Below are positions 12,996 to 26,104 of a stretch of DNA of 64,000 bases, in pieces. Source of the stretch: Lingula anatina (taxonomy: Eukaryota; Brachiopoda; Lingulata; Lingulida; Lingulidae). The first letter of the stretch is position 1; every line of letters begins with the position of its first letter. The stretch is from positions 515,232-579,231 of the forward strand of contig NW_019776013.1 in NCBI RefSeq assembly GCF_001039355.2, given 5' to 3'. Under the pieces are notes generated by a model that ran no database searches, was not told the DNA's origin, and saw nothing but the letters and a program-made list of their open reading frames with translations. Made by a program: the position numbers and the translations under genes.

Positions 12996-14970
12996 AAGCT
13001 AAAATTTTAGCTCAAAAGTGCACTTAAGCCTTATTTAAAACTGGCCCCTAAGGGAACATTTAGAGAGGGAATATGTTTGATGAGTTGCAAAGATACATTT
13101 TGTCTTACCTGAGAGAAACTACAGTATGATTATAATATGCTGTTCAACGTAACATTTTAAAAATATATCCAAAATGATTATCTTATGATTTTGCACTACC
13201 CAATGTTCTGTTGTAGGTTTTGGTACTTTGTATCATCTTTTTATTCTTACTACTTTCTTTAAAGAGCAGAAAATTGACTCAGTAAAGTAAGGATTATTAA
13301 TGAAAAAACTTTAACCAACAGGATTTAAGAGAAGAGCTAAACCATTCTTGAGAATTTTTTGTTTTGGTATGAAAAAAGTTGGAACAAAGTTTGGAATATC
13401 TACTGTAGATTTTTTACCATAAAGAAATGCAAGTTCTCAAAATTAAAACAAATGCCATATCCTGTTTTCAACCTGATCTTTGTAAACCAATGAACTAGTT
13501 AAAAGCTGCCTCCAAACAATAACCAACTGTTAAAACGAGGAGCAAAAATGGATGAAACCCAAGTTGTGCACGTCTCCCCCTTGCTACTTGGAAGAATTAT
13601 TTCTCATCAGTACACAATGTGTTATTTTTCAAATTAAAGAAAAAGATAAGAAAAAAGAAAGAAAAAGATTCCAGTGTTAAAAAAGTTGCTTTCTCCAGCA
13701 CCTGTAGTTAATTGTTACACAGGATGTGAGGTCGCGGGGTCGCAACATAACAATTGCACGGTACCTTAAAGTGCCTGATAAGACTTCTCAAAATGACATT
13801 CAAATTTCAAGTAATCACACACTAGCATCTGTGTGGATTACAACCGCCCTTGCTTATTGTGCACGTTCCTTGTGATGATATCGCTGCGAGTCAAGTGAAT
13901 TTTGGCTTGGAAATAAAATGGGTTTGATCAAATGGAGAAATTAGGTGTGGTTGGTTTTATAATAAGGTTCAGGGCTATGCTTTTTAAAAGGAGTTATGTT
14001 TTTTAATAGGTGCTCTTTTGCTGAAAAAGTAGTTCAAATTAAAGTTGGTTGAGCAGATGAGATCAATGTCATTAATGTGACGTAAAATTATATAGAGGAG
14101 CTATTAAAAGAGCATGATTGGGATCTGATAAAATATATTATCTCATTATTATATAGCTCATATAACTATAAAATGAAAAAAAAAATGACCTTTGTGATGA
14201 AACTATTGTAAACTAGCAAAGGCTATAAAGTTTGATTTAGATCTTAACAAGGAATGATAAGAACAGGAACCATTGTTCTTTGCTTCTGTGTTTTTCCTCA
14301 GTTTGTTCCAACTTTTCGTGCCATTTGGATGAATTTGAGAGGGTCTGGGTAAAGGAAGAAAAGGTCAGTTGAGGTCAGTTTTGTTTTCTATTCCCACCAC
14401 TTGGGTCATTCTTACCATGCCATACTGTGGCCTATGTTACCTAGAACCAGGAGTCACACAGACAACGAGGTGCACTGATTTGCTGGGATTAAACTTGTTT
14501 TATTTTACAAATATTGATGTGATATTGAGTTCTTGGTGTCAATAAGGCTTTTGATCTGTTGGATGGTGAAGAATGTTGGCAAAGTTGTGCGGTTTAAATA
14601 AACAGATTTAGGAATGCGGATTTGAGTATTTTTGGATTTGTGTGGGTAACCAATGCTTTTTTTCTCGAAGCAGTCTAGCAGGATATAATAATGTATAGAA
14701 TTTGTGTAGGCAGTTTTTTAAAATTAAAAAAGAGACACCAAACATTTTATGTATAAAGAATGTGACAATTTTTTTTCAGAATAGTAATCTTCAAATGATG
14801 GATAAAAAAATGGAAACTGACGTGTTTTAAATGAATGAATAAGGTAAACCAATAATAGTCAATAAGGAAAATTGCATTTGGCCATTAAAAGAAAAAGGTA
14901 TTGAAACTAGATGTTTCATGGTAATGATTTACACCCCATGCCTTTCTGGTGTCACCAGGTAACTCCAAGT

Positions 14971-14990
14971 AGAGAGAGAGAGAGAGAGAG
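14971..14990. repeat. AG microsatellite
   Basis: Ten uninterrupted AG units. Confidence 0.9.
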
Positions 14991-15364
14991 AATGGTGTGC
15001 AACACACGGCAATATGAACTCTGTGGGCAGTGCTGCATGGGTATGGTACATACAGTCTTCATTCAAACTAAATGTTATAAAGAAAAATCATTGAAAGAAC
15101 ACAGGATCAGTGGGTGCATCCAGGGTTTCTAATTTGCTATAAATACAAACCTGCCTGTGCACAAATACTGCTCACGCAGTGTGGGTAATCCATAAATGTT
15201 ATTGTAGAGGCATTGGACGGCTCTGGTCCATGCTATTGATAGATTGGTGTCTCTGGGCTTAGAGTATGTTATGATTGTTACAGGGAGGCATAATATTGAC
15301 GGGCACTGACAGGGTGCTTGCTGGGATGTTTATTCCACTTCACATTGATTGAAAATATTTTATT

Positions 15365-15595
15365 TGGCTGTTAAATAAAAATCTAATGAATGGGTGAGTG
15401 GATGAATAAGTACATGAATGAAAGAATGAAAATGAACTGATCAAGGAATGAAAAGATAAATAAGATGAATGAATGAATGAATGAATGAAAATGAACTGAT
15501 CAAGGAATGAAAAGATAAATACGATGAATGAATGAATGAGTAAATGAATGAATGAATGAAGGGAGGAAGAAATGAATGAATGAGACAGATGTATA
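15365..15595. repeat. TGAA-type microsatellite with internal duplication
   Basis: Repeated TGAA/ATGA units are interrupted by AATGAACTGATCAAGGAATG. That segment occurs twice, at about 15430 and 15488, so a larger block of about 58 bp was duplicated inside the array. Confidence 0.85.
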
Positions 15596-18500
15596 AATAA
15601 AAGACAAATTTTGACTTATGATTACATTTTGCTTGCAAACAAAAGTACTTCATTTGGAATCCTTTTACTTCTTATCAGTATCTCTTTCATTTGATAAACC
15701 TCGTCACTTGAGCTAATATTAGCTAGTACGGAGTAAGCCCAAATACTTTTTATTGTCCCAATAAAGCATAATATTTACATGGTGGCACAGCAAGAGGGCA
15801 GTGTGCTTTTTACCTTGCCTGTCTCCAGCCAGACTAATTTCACACATGGTGGACATTAAATTGCTGATTTCATAAACAGAACTGTCTCATTAGTCTGCTT
15901 ATTGGACTTGGAAAGAAAACTGGGCCCAGCCTCTCTGTGTGGGCTAGGGAACACAGTGTCTGTCAGTTTAGACAAGACTTCAGTTGGTTTGTAAAAGGGT
16001 TCCCAGTTACACCAAAGAACTTGTGACCAACTTTTTGTCTAAGATTCATTTGTTACACAGTAACCCAAGACTGACTATCCTAGATGGCCTAAAAGAGTAA
16101 TTTTGCCTAAAGTTGTAATCATAAATGCAAGCTGGACCTATTCCCGGTCCAAAAAAGTTCTCATCTGAACCTGCCGGGATGGGTGCTGTCATCACAGGGT
16201 TGTTCTGTTTGCTGTATTTGCTTTATCAGTTTTTCTTTGTCATGGGAAGGGGCGAGGCACACAGACTGTTGTCAGTCTTCCTAAGGATAACCAGTTACTT
16301 TGTCCTCTCCTCAGGTTGAACTTATTATTAATGTTTGCACAAAAAATTGCAAATAGACGATCCACCTTTGAAATTGAGATGAGATTTATTCTCGAGTTCC
16401 TGTCCTGATATGGTGCTGATCATATTGGCATAGCTACAGTGACACACCTATAGAATCAATTTTTTTTTTTGACAGATCAGTTCTGTGTCCTCCAGATTTC
16501 ATTTATTTAGTTATAAATTTATTTATTTATTATTTTATTTTTATTTCTTCATATATTTAATAGTTTTGTTATATTTTATTTAATGCCTCATTCCAATCTG
16601 CATCATTTTCGTTTGGTTCCATTCTTTTTTCAAAACTCTGAACAGGTCCTTATTCTTCTACAGGTTCTCCCATTTAATCTTTAGTATTGGAATTCTGTTG
16701 CTTGTCCCATAAAGAGTTCTAACAACTAAAGCATACTTGTACTAATGTATTATGCAACTGCACTTGATTATTGAACATGGCCTAATCCAAAGGACAGAAA
16801 AATCTTTTCATCTCAGCCGAGGGTGAGACAGGCATTTATCCATGAAAGAAATCTTAGAAATCAAGGAATTAATTGAATAAATGCTATGCTGATTGAATCA
16901 TCCATTTTTCACTTGCATGAAGGCAGCCAGTGAAGAGTTGCCAAATATATCATGAAAAAATACTTCCTGGATCTTGTTCATTTATTGAATTTTGCTATGA
17001 GTATTTGAAAGGTGGCATAAGTGAAAAGATAGACAACAAAAAAGTATAAAATCATGAATGAACCCATCATTTAAACCTATTTTTACCTTATTAGTCTTTG
17101 AAAGGTAACATATATTGATTAATAAGAAAAAATGCACCTTGTGCCCATGATCAAGACCTTCATTTAAACCCATTCACCTCCTGTTTGTAAAGCAAAAACA
17201 CCCAACAGATTTGACGAAATACAACAAGGAAATAAATTGTGTGTGTGTGGCAGGCCCAGGGGATGGGGCTGATTGCAGGGAGGCCTGTACCAGTTCACCT
17301 GGTATTCTATGTTCCACGAATCCCTTGCCATTTCTTCACAGAAATCAAGGGCTTTGTTCCCGGGCACCCTTTTTACACTGGGGTGAATGAAAGTTAATTT
17401 CCGTGGGAAATCGAGATTGATCGCCAAGCTGTGTTCTACACTTGTTGGTCAGTAAATTGGATATTGACCACTGGTTATTGTATTAGAAAGATTCCTGAGG
17501 ACGGGTAAGCTGCAAATTATTAATTGACCATGGCTTAGTTATGTGCCTTGATTTTCACCCAGCTGGGTTAGTTTGATATTGTAATGTTGGTGTGGTATAT
17601 CATATGGCACTGTTGTTGATGGCCCTTGGCTATATTGTGATAAACAGTGGACTTTTATGAGGTTATGTGTATTTGTATGCCTGGTGCAGTAGTATAGTAA
17701 AGCCTTAATAGTAGGTGGAACCGTTGGTCTGATGCTTTCTATTTCACATAAAATGGTGAAAAAGAGCTGTTGTTTTGGGATTTGGCAGAAACCAAGGGAA
17801 TCTGTATGACATCTCTGTTAACAGAGTTTAGACTCATTGTTTTAAGGGTAGCTACCTGTTAACTGGTGGTGGAAAAGTGGAATATTTTCCAGATTTAATT
17901 TTTTTTCTGCAGAAATAATCAAATGCTCGTTTATATGTAAGCATTAATGAGATGGATAAAAAAATTATTGTACATAGAAATATAAAGTTTGTGACTGTCA
18001 CTGTTTGTGGCTGAGTGTTTGAAATATCTTGAAATTTCTGTTCCTGCAGGTGGACTTATTTCAAATATTTATGTACTATATTACCAGATAATGTGCCTAT
18101 AAAATTGCTTTCTTTCAACTCTTTCAGCATGTTGTACCTAAGAAATATTGAAAGCATTTCATGTCTGTTGTAAACCTTGGCACACTTGGAAAAAAGGGGG
18201 AAAAAAACAAAAATGTGGAATGGCACACAAGGGAATGAGTTTTAATGCAGCAGCATACACCATAGTAATTACAGGACTGTGGAAAAAATGGCTTCTCCTC
18301 AGTTAACTTATTGTTACAAAAAATTAGCTTATGGTGATTGACTGGCAATTCCCAGGAGCTCCATTGTACTTCTGCAGCCCTCTGGGATTGGTTTAGAATT
18401 CATGGAGCGATGATGTCCAAGGAAGACACCTGCCTCTATCTCCCCATCTTATGATCTGAGCTTGATTATTATGCGACATGCATCTGTTATATTATGTTGT

Positions 18501-19871
18501 ATCTATGTAGTGAAATAATTAAAAAGATAAGAAAGATGAAGTTAGTGGGATGAAAGTGCACATTAAAGTGAGTGATCATGAAGCAGTAAATTATCCGTAT
18601 GACCACCGTTGTCATGTCTGTAAAAAGTGGGATTCAGCTTTGTAAAATCAATACCATGTATGAGGATTTTGTGTTAGGTCGCATGCATCATTGTTTTAAG
18701 TAAAACCTTTCTTTTAATTGGTCCCAGGAAGTAGACGAGTTGATTGCAATCAGTTGCAAGGGTCACATTGCTCTTTTTGGGTTAATCCAACCACCTGTTT
18801 ATTGTGTTGACCTGAGGATTATCTGGCAGGTGGGTGCAACTGAGCTGTCAACTTTCCTGAAGAAAATCATGTATAAAAAACAATACTGAAAGTAGCCTCG
18901 GTAGTATTTATTAGGATGAGCTGTGCTTTCTTTAGCAAAAGAATCACACTTTTAGCATATAACTCAAAACCCATTGAATTCACTGCACATAAAACTTCTT
19001 TTGTTTCCCCGGATTACAAATAAAATGCATGCAGGCTGCTGGAAACACAATTCTCAAGTTATTGTGATGGAGGACAAAGACAAGGCACCTGGGAATGGAA
19101 ATTAATTTGTAATATGGCCCTGTATCCATGAGGCGCTGATGTTTTTAATGTTGTGCATTAGGAGCTGTGATCTGTGTGCCTGACCCGAGAGGTCACCCGG
19201 TTCATACCATTACCAACAGATTACAGCCACTAGAATAAAAAGGCAATGTTTTGCCCATTATCTAATTTGGTGGATCCTTACTGGCAATTTTATTAAATTA
19301 CTTTCATGTTCAGGGTCTTTATTGCCGCCCCGGAGACAAAGATGTTATATCACAGATATGCAGCATTGATTTTGCACAAGGCTAATCTGCGGCATTGGAG
19401 AGGGAAAGTCTTGAATGTATTATGCATGAGAGAGTCTGATTCACTGGAAGAATTGAAAACCCCTGCTTGTTGGCATCTTGTTATGGAGATGACGAAGTTT
19501 TTCATTAAAGAGGCTGATTGATTAAGTCAGTAAAAGGCTTCCTTAATAGGTGAACCGGGAGAACAATGAAGACCTATCTGTAGTCGTGGTGTATTAACTG
19601 TTGGTTGTTGAGGGTTGGGAATGTGGCTGAATTGACTCACGTCTTGACCTAGAGGACGTAATTACTGTGACCTTAACTGATTAGATGTCCAATGAGAGCA
19701 GATCTTAACAGCCTGCCAGTAGCCACAGCCTCATACATACATACACACACATATATCTCTCTCCTGTTGAAGTGTGTGTTGTAAATACCTGCATTCCTTG
19801 TCAGTACCACTGGGCTTTGTTGGGATAATCCAGCACAATCCTAGCCAGGTCTGATTTGAATTGAAATAATA

Positions 19872-20335
19872 ATGAGGAAAGGCAAGTACAGGTGTTGCAG
19901 CTCGGGAAGCTGGAAGAAGCCTGAAGGGAGCTCCAGGGTGGGTTCAGCCGAGATCTATCGCTCCCCAGCAGACCTGAGAACATCAGTCATTGCAGAGGAA
20001 CAGTTTCACGGTGGCAGCAGAGGTGGCAGTGGTGGTGGTGGTGGTAGTCGCGACTCTTCTCCCTGCAGTCGACGTCACAGTAGTTATTACCCTCAGCCAG
20101 GTGTGACACAAGGAAGTGACACCATCACGCAGCCACAGCATACCATGACCAGTACAGAGGTCGGGAGGACATCCTCGAGTCCTCAGAGGATTGACACGAG
20201 TCCTCAGAGGATTTACAGGGTGAATACGCCAGGGGGATTGGGACAGCACGATGATATGAAAAGGAAGCCTACTGGGTGCAGTGTGGATAAAAATTTATCT
20301 AAATGGCCAACTATGACACAGCTGAAGCCTTATAT
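19872..20335 (+). CDS. KLHL5: KLHL-like exon 1: Ser/Gly-rich N-terminus
   Basis: The ATG at 19872 follows an in-frame TGA at 19857-19859, which fixes this as the first ATG of the frame. The exon encodes 154 codons plus two bases and ends TATAT|GTAAGT. It joins the BTB exon in frame (KPYM then YLVHHTYGG). The protein is low-complexity: [14 protein letters not shown], Ser/Arg clusters, and a near-tandem SSPQRID / TSPQRIY. No vertebrate KLHL N-terminus is recognised. Assignment rests on the open frame, good donor, matching phase and raised GC. An untranslated upstream exon or an alternative start cannot be excluded. Confidence 0.72.
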
Positions 20336-23300
20336 GTAAGTAAAGTGATGGGGAAACATTGTCTTGATTATGTACAAACATTTCTGATAGAAGTGAACTT
20401 TGTATCGTCAGGGTTGTTTTCTAGCTGGAGCTCCTTATATAATAATATTCTGTATACATAAGTATAAGCAGATCTTGATTAACCATTAACTGCTGTCTTT
20501 ATAGTTATGAGCAGAGCATAAATGTTTTAGATCAATCTCTTTTTGATTGTTTTTGGTAAAACGGTAACAAATAAAAAACCTATGCACTGGCATTTTCCTA
20601 TATGCCCATACATGCAGCCATGCATATTATTCATGAAGCCATTTGACAGAGTTACACATATCATATAATAAGGAGTTGTGTTGTTAAGAAAAATGCAACC
20701 TTGAGAAAACAAGAGGAGAACAACAACACTGTCAAAGAGACCCATTAATGTCTATTTCTTTGATGTTGTCACCGGGTGTCTACAGAGCAGGCCAGGTGCA
20801 CAGACATCAGACGCCAAGTACGAGGAAATGTACAAATCTGCACACGGCCCTGTTGTCACTGCACAGCTGTCAGTAAATATACTGTGACGCAAATTAGGAC
20901 ATGAAAAAAAGGAAATTACAGAAACCCACCAGTTTGAAAATGACAACGTTGGTCTGGGTTTAGATACATGGGGCACTTTTGAGAAGAAGCGCATGTGGCC
21001 TTTTTTTTTTGGGGGGGGGGGGAGGCAAGGTGTAGTCTTTAATTCATTGGTAAAAATGAGAAATGAAAGCTATATGGTCTTTTAGAAAATAGTAAATATG
21101 AATGAGATATTCATTCATTCATTCATTCATTCATTCTTATTTCTTCTTCTTCTTATTTGCCTTAATGTCAGTGTATAATACTGTATGATACAGAATACAG
21201 ATATTCTGAGTTGGCTGATTCAATATTGAATGTGAGTCGGGGGCAGAAATGGAGAATAAAAGTAGCTTTATGGAGAATGATAGAGTTTACTACAGGGCAA
21301 ATGACTGCGGAATGGCTCCATAGATAAGCTGCAGTTCTGTTGGATGATTTTCTGCGAGTTCCAAAAGCTATTTTGCAACATCTCAGTTTCCCAGAGGGCA
21401 GCCTCCAGCATGGGGAAGTGCAAGTGCTTTGTAATCATACACCGTGGAAAGTAGGGAAGTTATCTCAATCATTTACCTTTCGGTTGATCACTGGTTAAAG
21501 GTAAGATTCTTGTTATGGGAGATGTTTACATTGGCTGTGGATTTTTGGGAGAGATGGGATGAAGTTACTCCAGTGACCAGTGAGGAATTGTTTGGATCAG
21601 ATATTGTTACGGGTTTTTTAATGTCAAGGAGAATATTTAGATGTGGCATATTTAGTGCTCATTGGGAGAGGTTGGTTTGTATTTAGACATCAAAACTACA
21701 TTGCCGTGGCCAGTTTTTTCTTGAAGCATGTTATTTTATCACCCTGAGTGATGATGAGTACAGAGACTTTCCTGTACCCAGCATTCATATCACCATCACC
21801 TGGAATTTCACAGATATGAGAGAGACTATTCTGCTCTTGTTCAACAGTTACTCTTTATCAACCTGAAGTTCAAGGGTTTTGAACAGACTCCTCTACTTCA
21901 TTCTCTTTCAGTTAATTCAGGAGCCTCATAATTTGCTTGGTCGGGCAGGATAGTCGGTCTAAGTTTCTGAAACTCTTGGGTGAATTTTGGAGAACTGTTA
22001 TCTCAGAGAATACCTGAATTATATAACATCTGGGAGGTTCAATTTGTTCTGACCCATATAGCCTGGTTGTGTAAATATTCCTTGTGCTATACATGTGTTT
22101 TCACACCTCCAGCAGGTATGTGGTTCATCTGTTATGTCAGAAGGTGGTATGCGATTACGCATTATCAGTGTTTTTTTAGGCTATCATTCTCTCCATATAT
22201 ATGCGGTTAGCTACTGATCTGATCCAGGAATTTTTTTTAGTGTGTGTCAGGTATTTGTGTAAAAACTGGACATACGTGCCTTTGCGTTTGCATAAACTTA
22301 TAAAAAGATGTGCTTATGACTCTTTTGTAGCAGAAATTATGGCAAGACAATATAAAAGGTGATCTACTCAAAATAAATTGCTTGCAAGCTTTACCTGAAT
22401 GGTGGGAATCGGGTAAACTTAAATGTAGAACTCTTCCTCCCCCCACGTTTTAGCGCAAGAGCACCTAGGCACTTCGATATAAAGGTATAAAAAGGTTATA
22501 AATAAGACAAAAGTTTAATGGGTTTCGCAGAAGAGGCAAGAAAGATGGACTTAGACAAGACAGTGTTTATTGAGCAGCATCTTACACTTGAGTATGATAC
22601 AAAATGGTGTTGATGCTTTTTACAGACTACATTTTCACCTTCACTAGTCGTATTGATTTTGTTATTTTCTAAGTATTCCTTTGTGGTAGTAAATACAGTA
22701 TTGTTACCCAAGCAGAAGTCTTCTGTCATTACAGATGGTTCCTTTATGGCCATTATGTGCAGAATTTTGCACAGTGTATGAATTGGGAACATTCGTCTTT
22801 TAAATGGCTCTATATTGCAGGTTTTAGGGAAATGGAGAAGTCTGATTACTTTCCAGGACAGTCCAGGCAGTTTTGTGAATGTTGTTGGCATTCNNNNNNN
22901 NNNNNNNNNNNNNNNNNNNNNNNNNNNNNNNNNNNNNNNNNNNNNNNNNNNNNNNNNNNNNNNNNNNNNNNNNNNNNNNNNNNNNNNNNNNNNNNNNNNN
23001 NNNNNNNNNNNNNNNNNNNNNNNNNNNNNNNNNNNNNNNNNNNNNNNNNNNNNNNNNNNNNNNNNNNNNNNNNNNAATATCAAATTAATAGTCTCTCATA
23101 ATAAATTATTTTTTCAATCAAATTTTGAGGAGAGACCTTTCTTTCAAAGTGGTTCCATTGTGACACATACCCCATAATGGTTATTCTTGGTAATGAAAAA
23201 TGTCCTCTTTCAATATTGTTTCTTTTCTTTTCTCTATTAATCCCTGAAAAGGGTATTCTTATTGGGTCTTATGGGAAATTATCTTGGAGGCCATTTCCAA

Positions 23301-26062
23301 ACTGATGAGATTTACTTGATACTTTATCCCCTTTGGGAGTAGTACTACAAGTGCCATATGTTAAGATCATTTAGTTAATGAAGAGTTACTGTCCTCTATA
23401 TATGTTTGATAAGGAATAGATGGGGAATGGTAATTTGTGACTATAATTGTATCTAAAGGATATGGCAGTCAGTGTCCTCGGGATCGGGTCTTAATAATTG
23501 AATAGTGGGGATTCATTAAAAGTGTGGCTGTACTTTAAGGAAGAAACGTGCGTCATAGAGAGAGAAAGAGGGAGGAGGAGGGAGAATGGAAAAGGGAGTG
23601 ATTAAAGGAGAGTGGTGGAAGTGAGAAAGACAAACAATAGAAAAAAGACAGTACTAGTAAGGCCACTCTTTGAACCCAGTTGGGAATGCACCCACTCTTT
23701 GAACCCAGTGGAGAATGCACCCACTATTTGAACCCAGTGGGGAATGCATCCACTCTTTGAACCCAGTGGGGAATGCATCCACTCTTTGAACCCAGTGGGG
23801 AAGGCACCCACTCTTTGAACCTGGTGGGGAATGCACCCACTCTTTGAACCCAGTAGGGAATACACCCACTCTTTGAACCCAGTGGGGAATACACCCACTC
23901 TTTGAACCCAGTGGGATCCTAGTAATAACTCAGTAGGAACCCAGTGGGGCATAATTGAACTGCCTGCAGGAGGCAGCCGGGGAGTGGCAGCTAAATATTG
24001 CAAAGGATCAGCTGTGTTCCCGCCAGAGCAGATGCTCAGTGGGATTGTCATGGCTGCTTTCCTGAAATAGGCAAAAAAAGTTCAATTTACAGAGCACAGT
24101 ATTATTAATTACATGGGTCTAGAGGGAGGCATTGTGAAGCTGCCAGTCATTTTGATTTCCTTTCTGAAATTTATGGATTCTGTAATTGTCCCTGCCAGTG
24201 AAGGAAGCTGTAGCGTTGTTGTGTACTATATATAAATATATATGTGTATGTAAGTATTTCATGTCTGGCTTACTTTATATAGCAGACTTGAAATCTTCCA
24301 TGACATCATGCTATAACTCTATTATGTTTTTATTTATAACTGTCTTGTGGTGAAGCAGCATGTGACAAGTTTACGAAGTTTGTTGGGTGTGCTTATATAT
24401 ATGTGTGGATTGTATTATGCCATAAAACCAGTATATGTTTTATTAGCTGTTATAAAGGGTAAGGGCAAGATACATCCACTGTTAAGTGGAGAAGAAGGTA
24501 GGAGGTTCATTGTTTTAAAACATGGAAAGTTTTCCTTACTTAGAACATTGTGGTTGAAGCTAATGCATGGTGGCGAAAGGTTACGTCGTTTTTAAAGTAT
24601 GACATTTAGCTAAAAATAACTGTAATGCTATGGATGTGGTTGACTTTACGTGTCTGTTCATGTGATGTGAGTATGTAAGTACAAACTGTGATCTGAAAAT
24701 GATCAACCTGCAAGAAATTTGAGGCAACCAGCGCAACCCATGTGCTTTCTTTTCTTTTCCTTTTATTTTTGAAGTGGGGGAAAGTTTTCACTTTCTGAGG
24801 AGAGAATGCCATATTATCGCATGTACTTCCTTAAATTTTATTGTTAGCCATGTCTGACTTAGGATAAGACAGAAGCTGAGCACAAAGTTTATTGCTACCA
24901 GCAGCAATTTTGCCAATAGCTGTCTAGAAAAAGTAGACTGGCTGACATATCTCACAAGTTGGAGAGTGATGTGCATGATTACATACGATATTGTGATATT
25001 GTTTCCATTTGTTTTCATTCCTTTTCAATGAAAAAAATCTTTTGTATATTCCAGGTACCTGGTCCACCATACGTACGGGGGCTACCATTGTAACAGAATG
25101 GAGGACCAGAACACAGAAGACCTGTACCGATCCATAAACCATGCGGAACGCATGATCCGCAAGGTGGAAGTCTATGCACAAAAACGTTTACTCTGTGATG
25201 TCGTCCTGCTCGTGGGAGAGCGCACCATTCCAGCTCATAGGCTCATTCTCAGTGCAGCTTCCGATTACTTCGCTGCGATGTTTACAAATGACGTCCGCGA
25301 GGCCACACAAGAGGAGATTAGGATGAAGGACGTTGATTCCGATGCCCTAGCTGCTTTAGTACAGTACATGTATACTGGTAGGTTAGCAGTACCACTTCAC
25401 AATTTAAAGTTTTCTAAAATCTTTTTTTTTTTTAAGAATTTAATTTTTATGTGTTTGTGTGCACGTGATTTTGCTCATGTGGGTATGAGCAATGAAATCA
25501 CTCTCTGAATTCCAGCAGATTTGATCATTCATAATTATCCTTTAAAATTTGTACCTGAAAAAAATTTTGACAGTTTTTTTTTTTTCAAGTGAGCTGGGTG
25601 AATGTCAGTCATTGAGTTTTCAAAAGTAGCAACAAAAAGTTTTGTTTGAAAAGACATACTAGAATAAGCGAGCATGTTTGAAATCTGTGAACAATTGCAG
25701 TATACATTGACAAGGAAGCAGAGAATGTGCACTGTAATCTAGATGAGGAAATCCCACCCGCAGTCACCAGTATGTTACTATGAGCAAAAAAATAAGATTG
25801 TCACCAGATTGGAACATGTGAAAGAATTCCTAGTAAAGATGATGTACATTCTTAATGAGCTCTAAATGTGACACAACATATTTCATTGAAATGGATTATT
25901 TTTTCACTATTATGTGGAATGGGACCTTTGTTAGACAAAAAAAAAAAAAAAAAAAAAAAGATTGCAACCAAGTTGAATGTTGCATTTGATAGAAATTCAA
26001 ATTAAGATGGTGTAATGCAATATTAATTTGCTATAAAATGACATTGTATTGAAATGTGCTTT

Positions 26063-26104
<42 letters not shown>

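Larger units (their letters stand above)
7872..19871. other. Non-coding stretch with scattered repeats
   Basis: No gene is supported. It holds two foldback elements (12332-12511 and 12735-12995), degenerate copies of a dispersed repeat near 10.66-10.92 and 11.8-11.9 kb, an AG microsatellite at 14971-14990, and a TGAA-type array at about 15.37-15.60 kb. An open frame at 11157-11741 (+) has no ATG at its start and no recognisable domain. Some moderately GC-balanced blocks (for example 9470-9760, 17.24-17.42 and 19.1-19.5 kb) could be regulatory, but that cannot be shown from one sequence. If 7744-7871 is an alternative first exon, this stretch is its intron. Confidence 0.55.
20336..25054 (+). 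other. KLHL5: KLHL-like intron 1
   Basis: A 4.7-kb intron from GTAAGT to TATATTCCAG. It contains a T/G homopolymer run (20999-21022), an ATTC microsatellite (about 21107-21150), an assembly gap (22894-23075) and a 29-bp minisatellite (23665-23917). No further coding exon was seen. Confidence 0.7.

Noticed and set aside
17164-17427. 87-codon minus-strand frame in a somewhat GC-richer block
   Set aside because: No domain, no convincing splice sites, no neighbouring exon in phase.
22496-23177. Several frames of 69-195 codons crossing a run of N
   Set aside because: Their length comes from the assembly gap and not from real sequence.
23602-24051. 149-codon minus-strand frame with repeating GFKEWV/GSKSG peptides
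   Set aside because: It is a reading through the 29-bp minisatellite. The period is not a multiple of three, so similar frames appear in several phases; there is no splice or start support.
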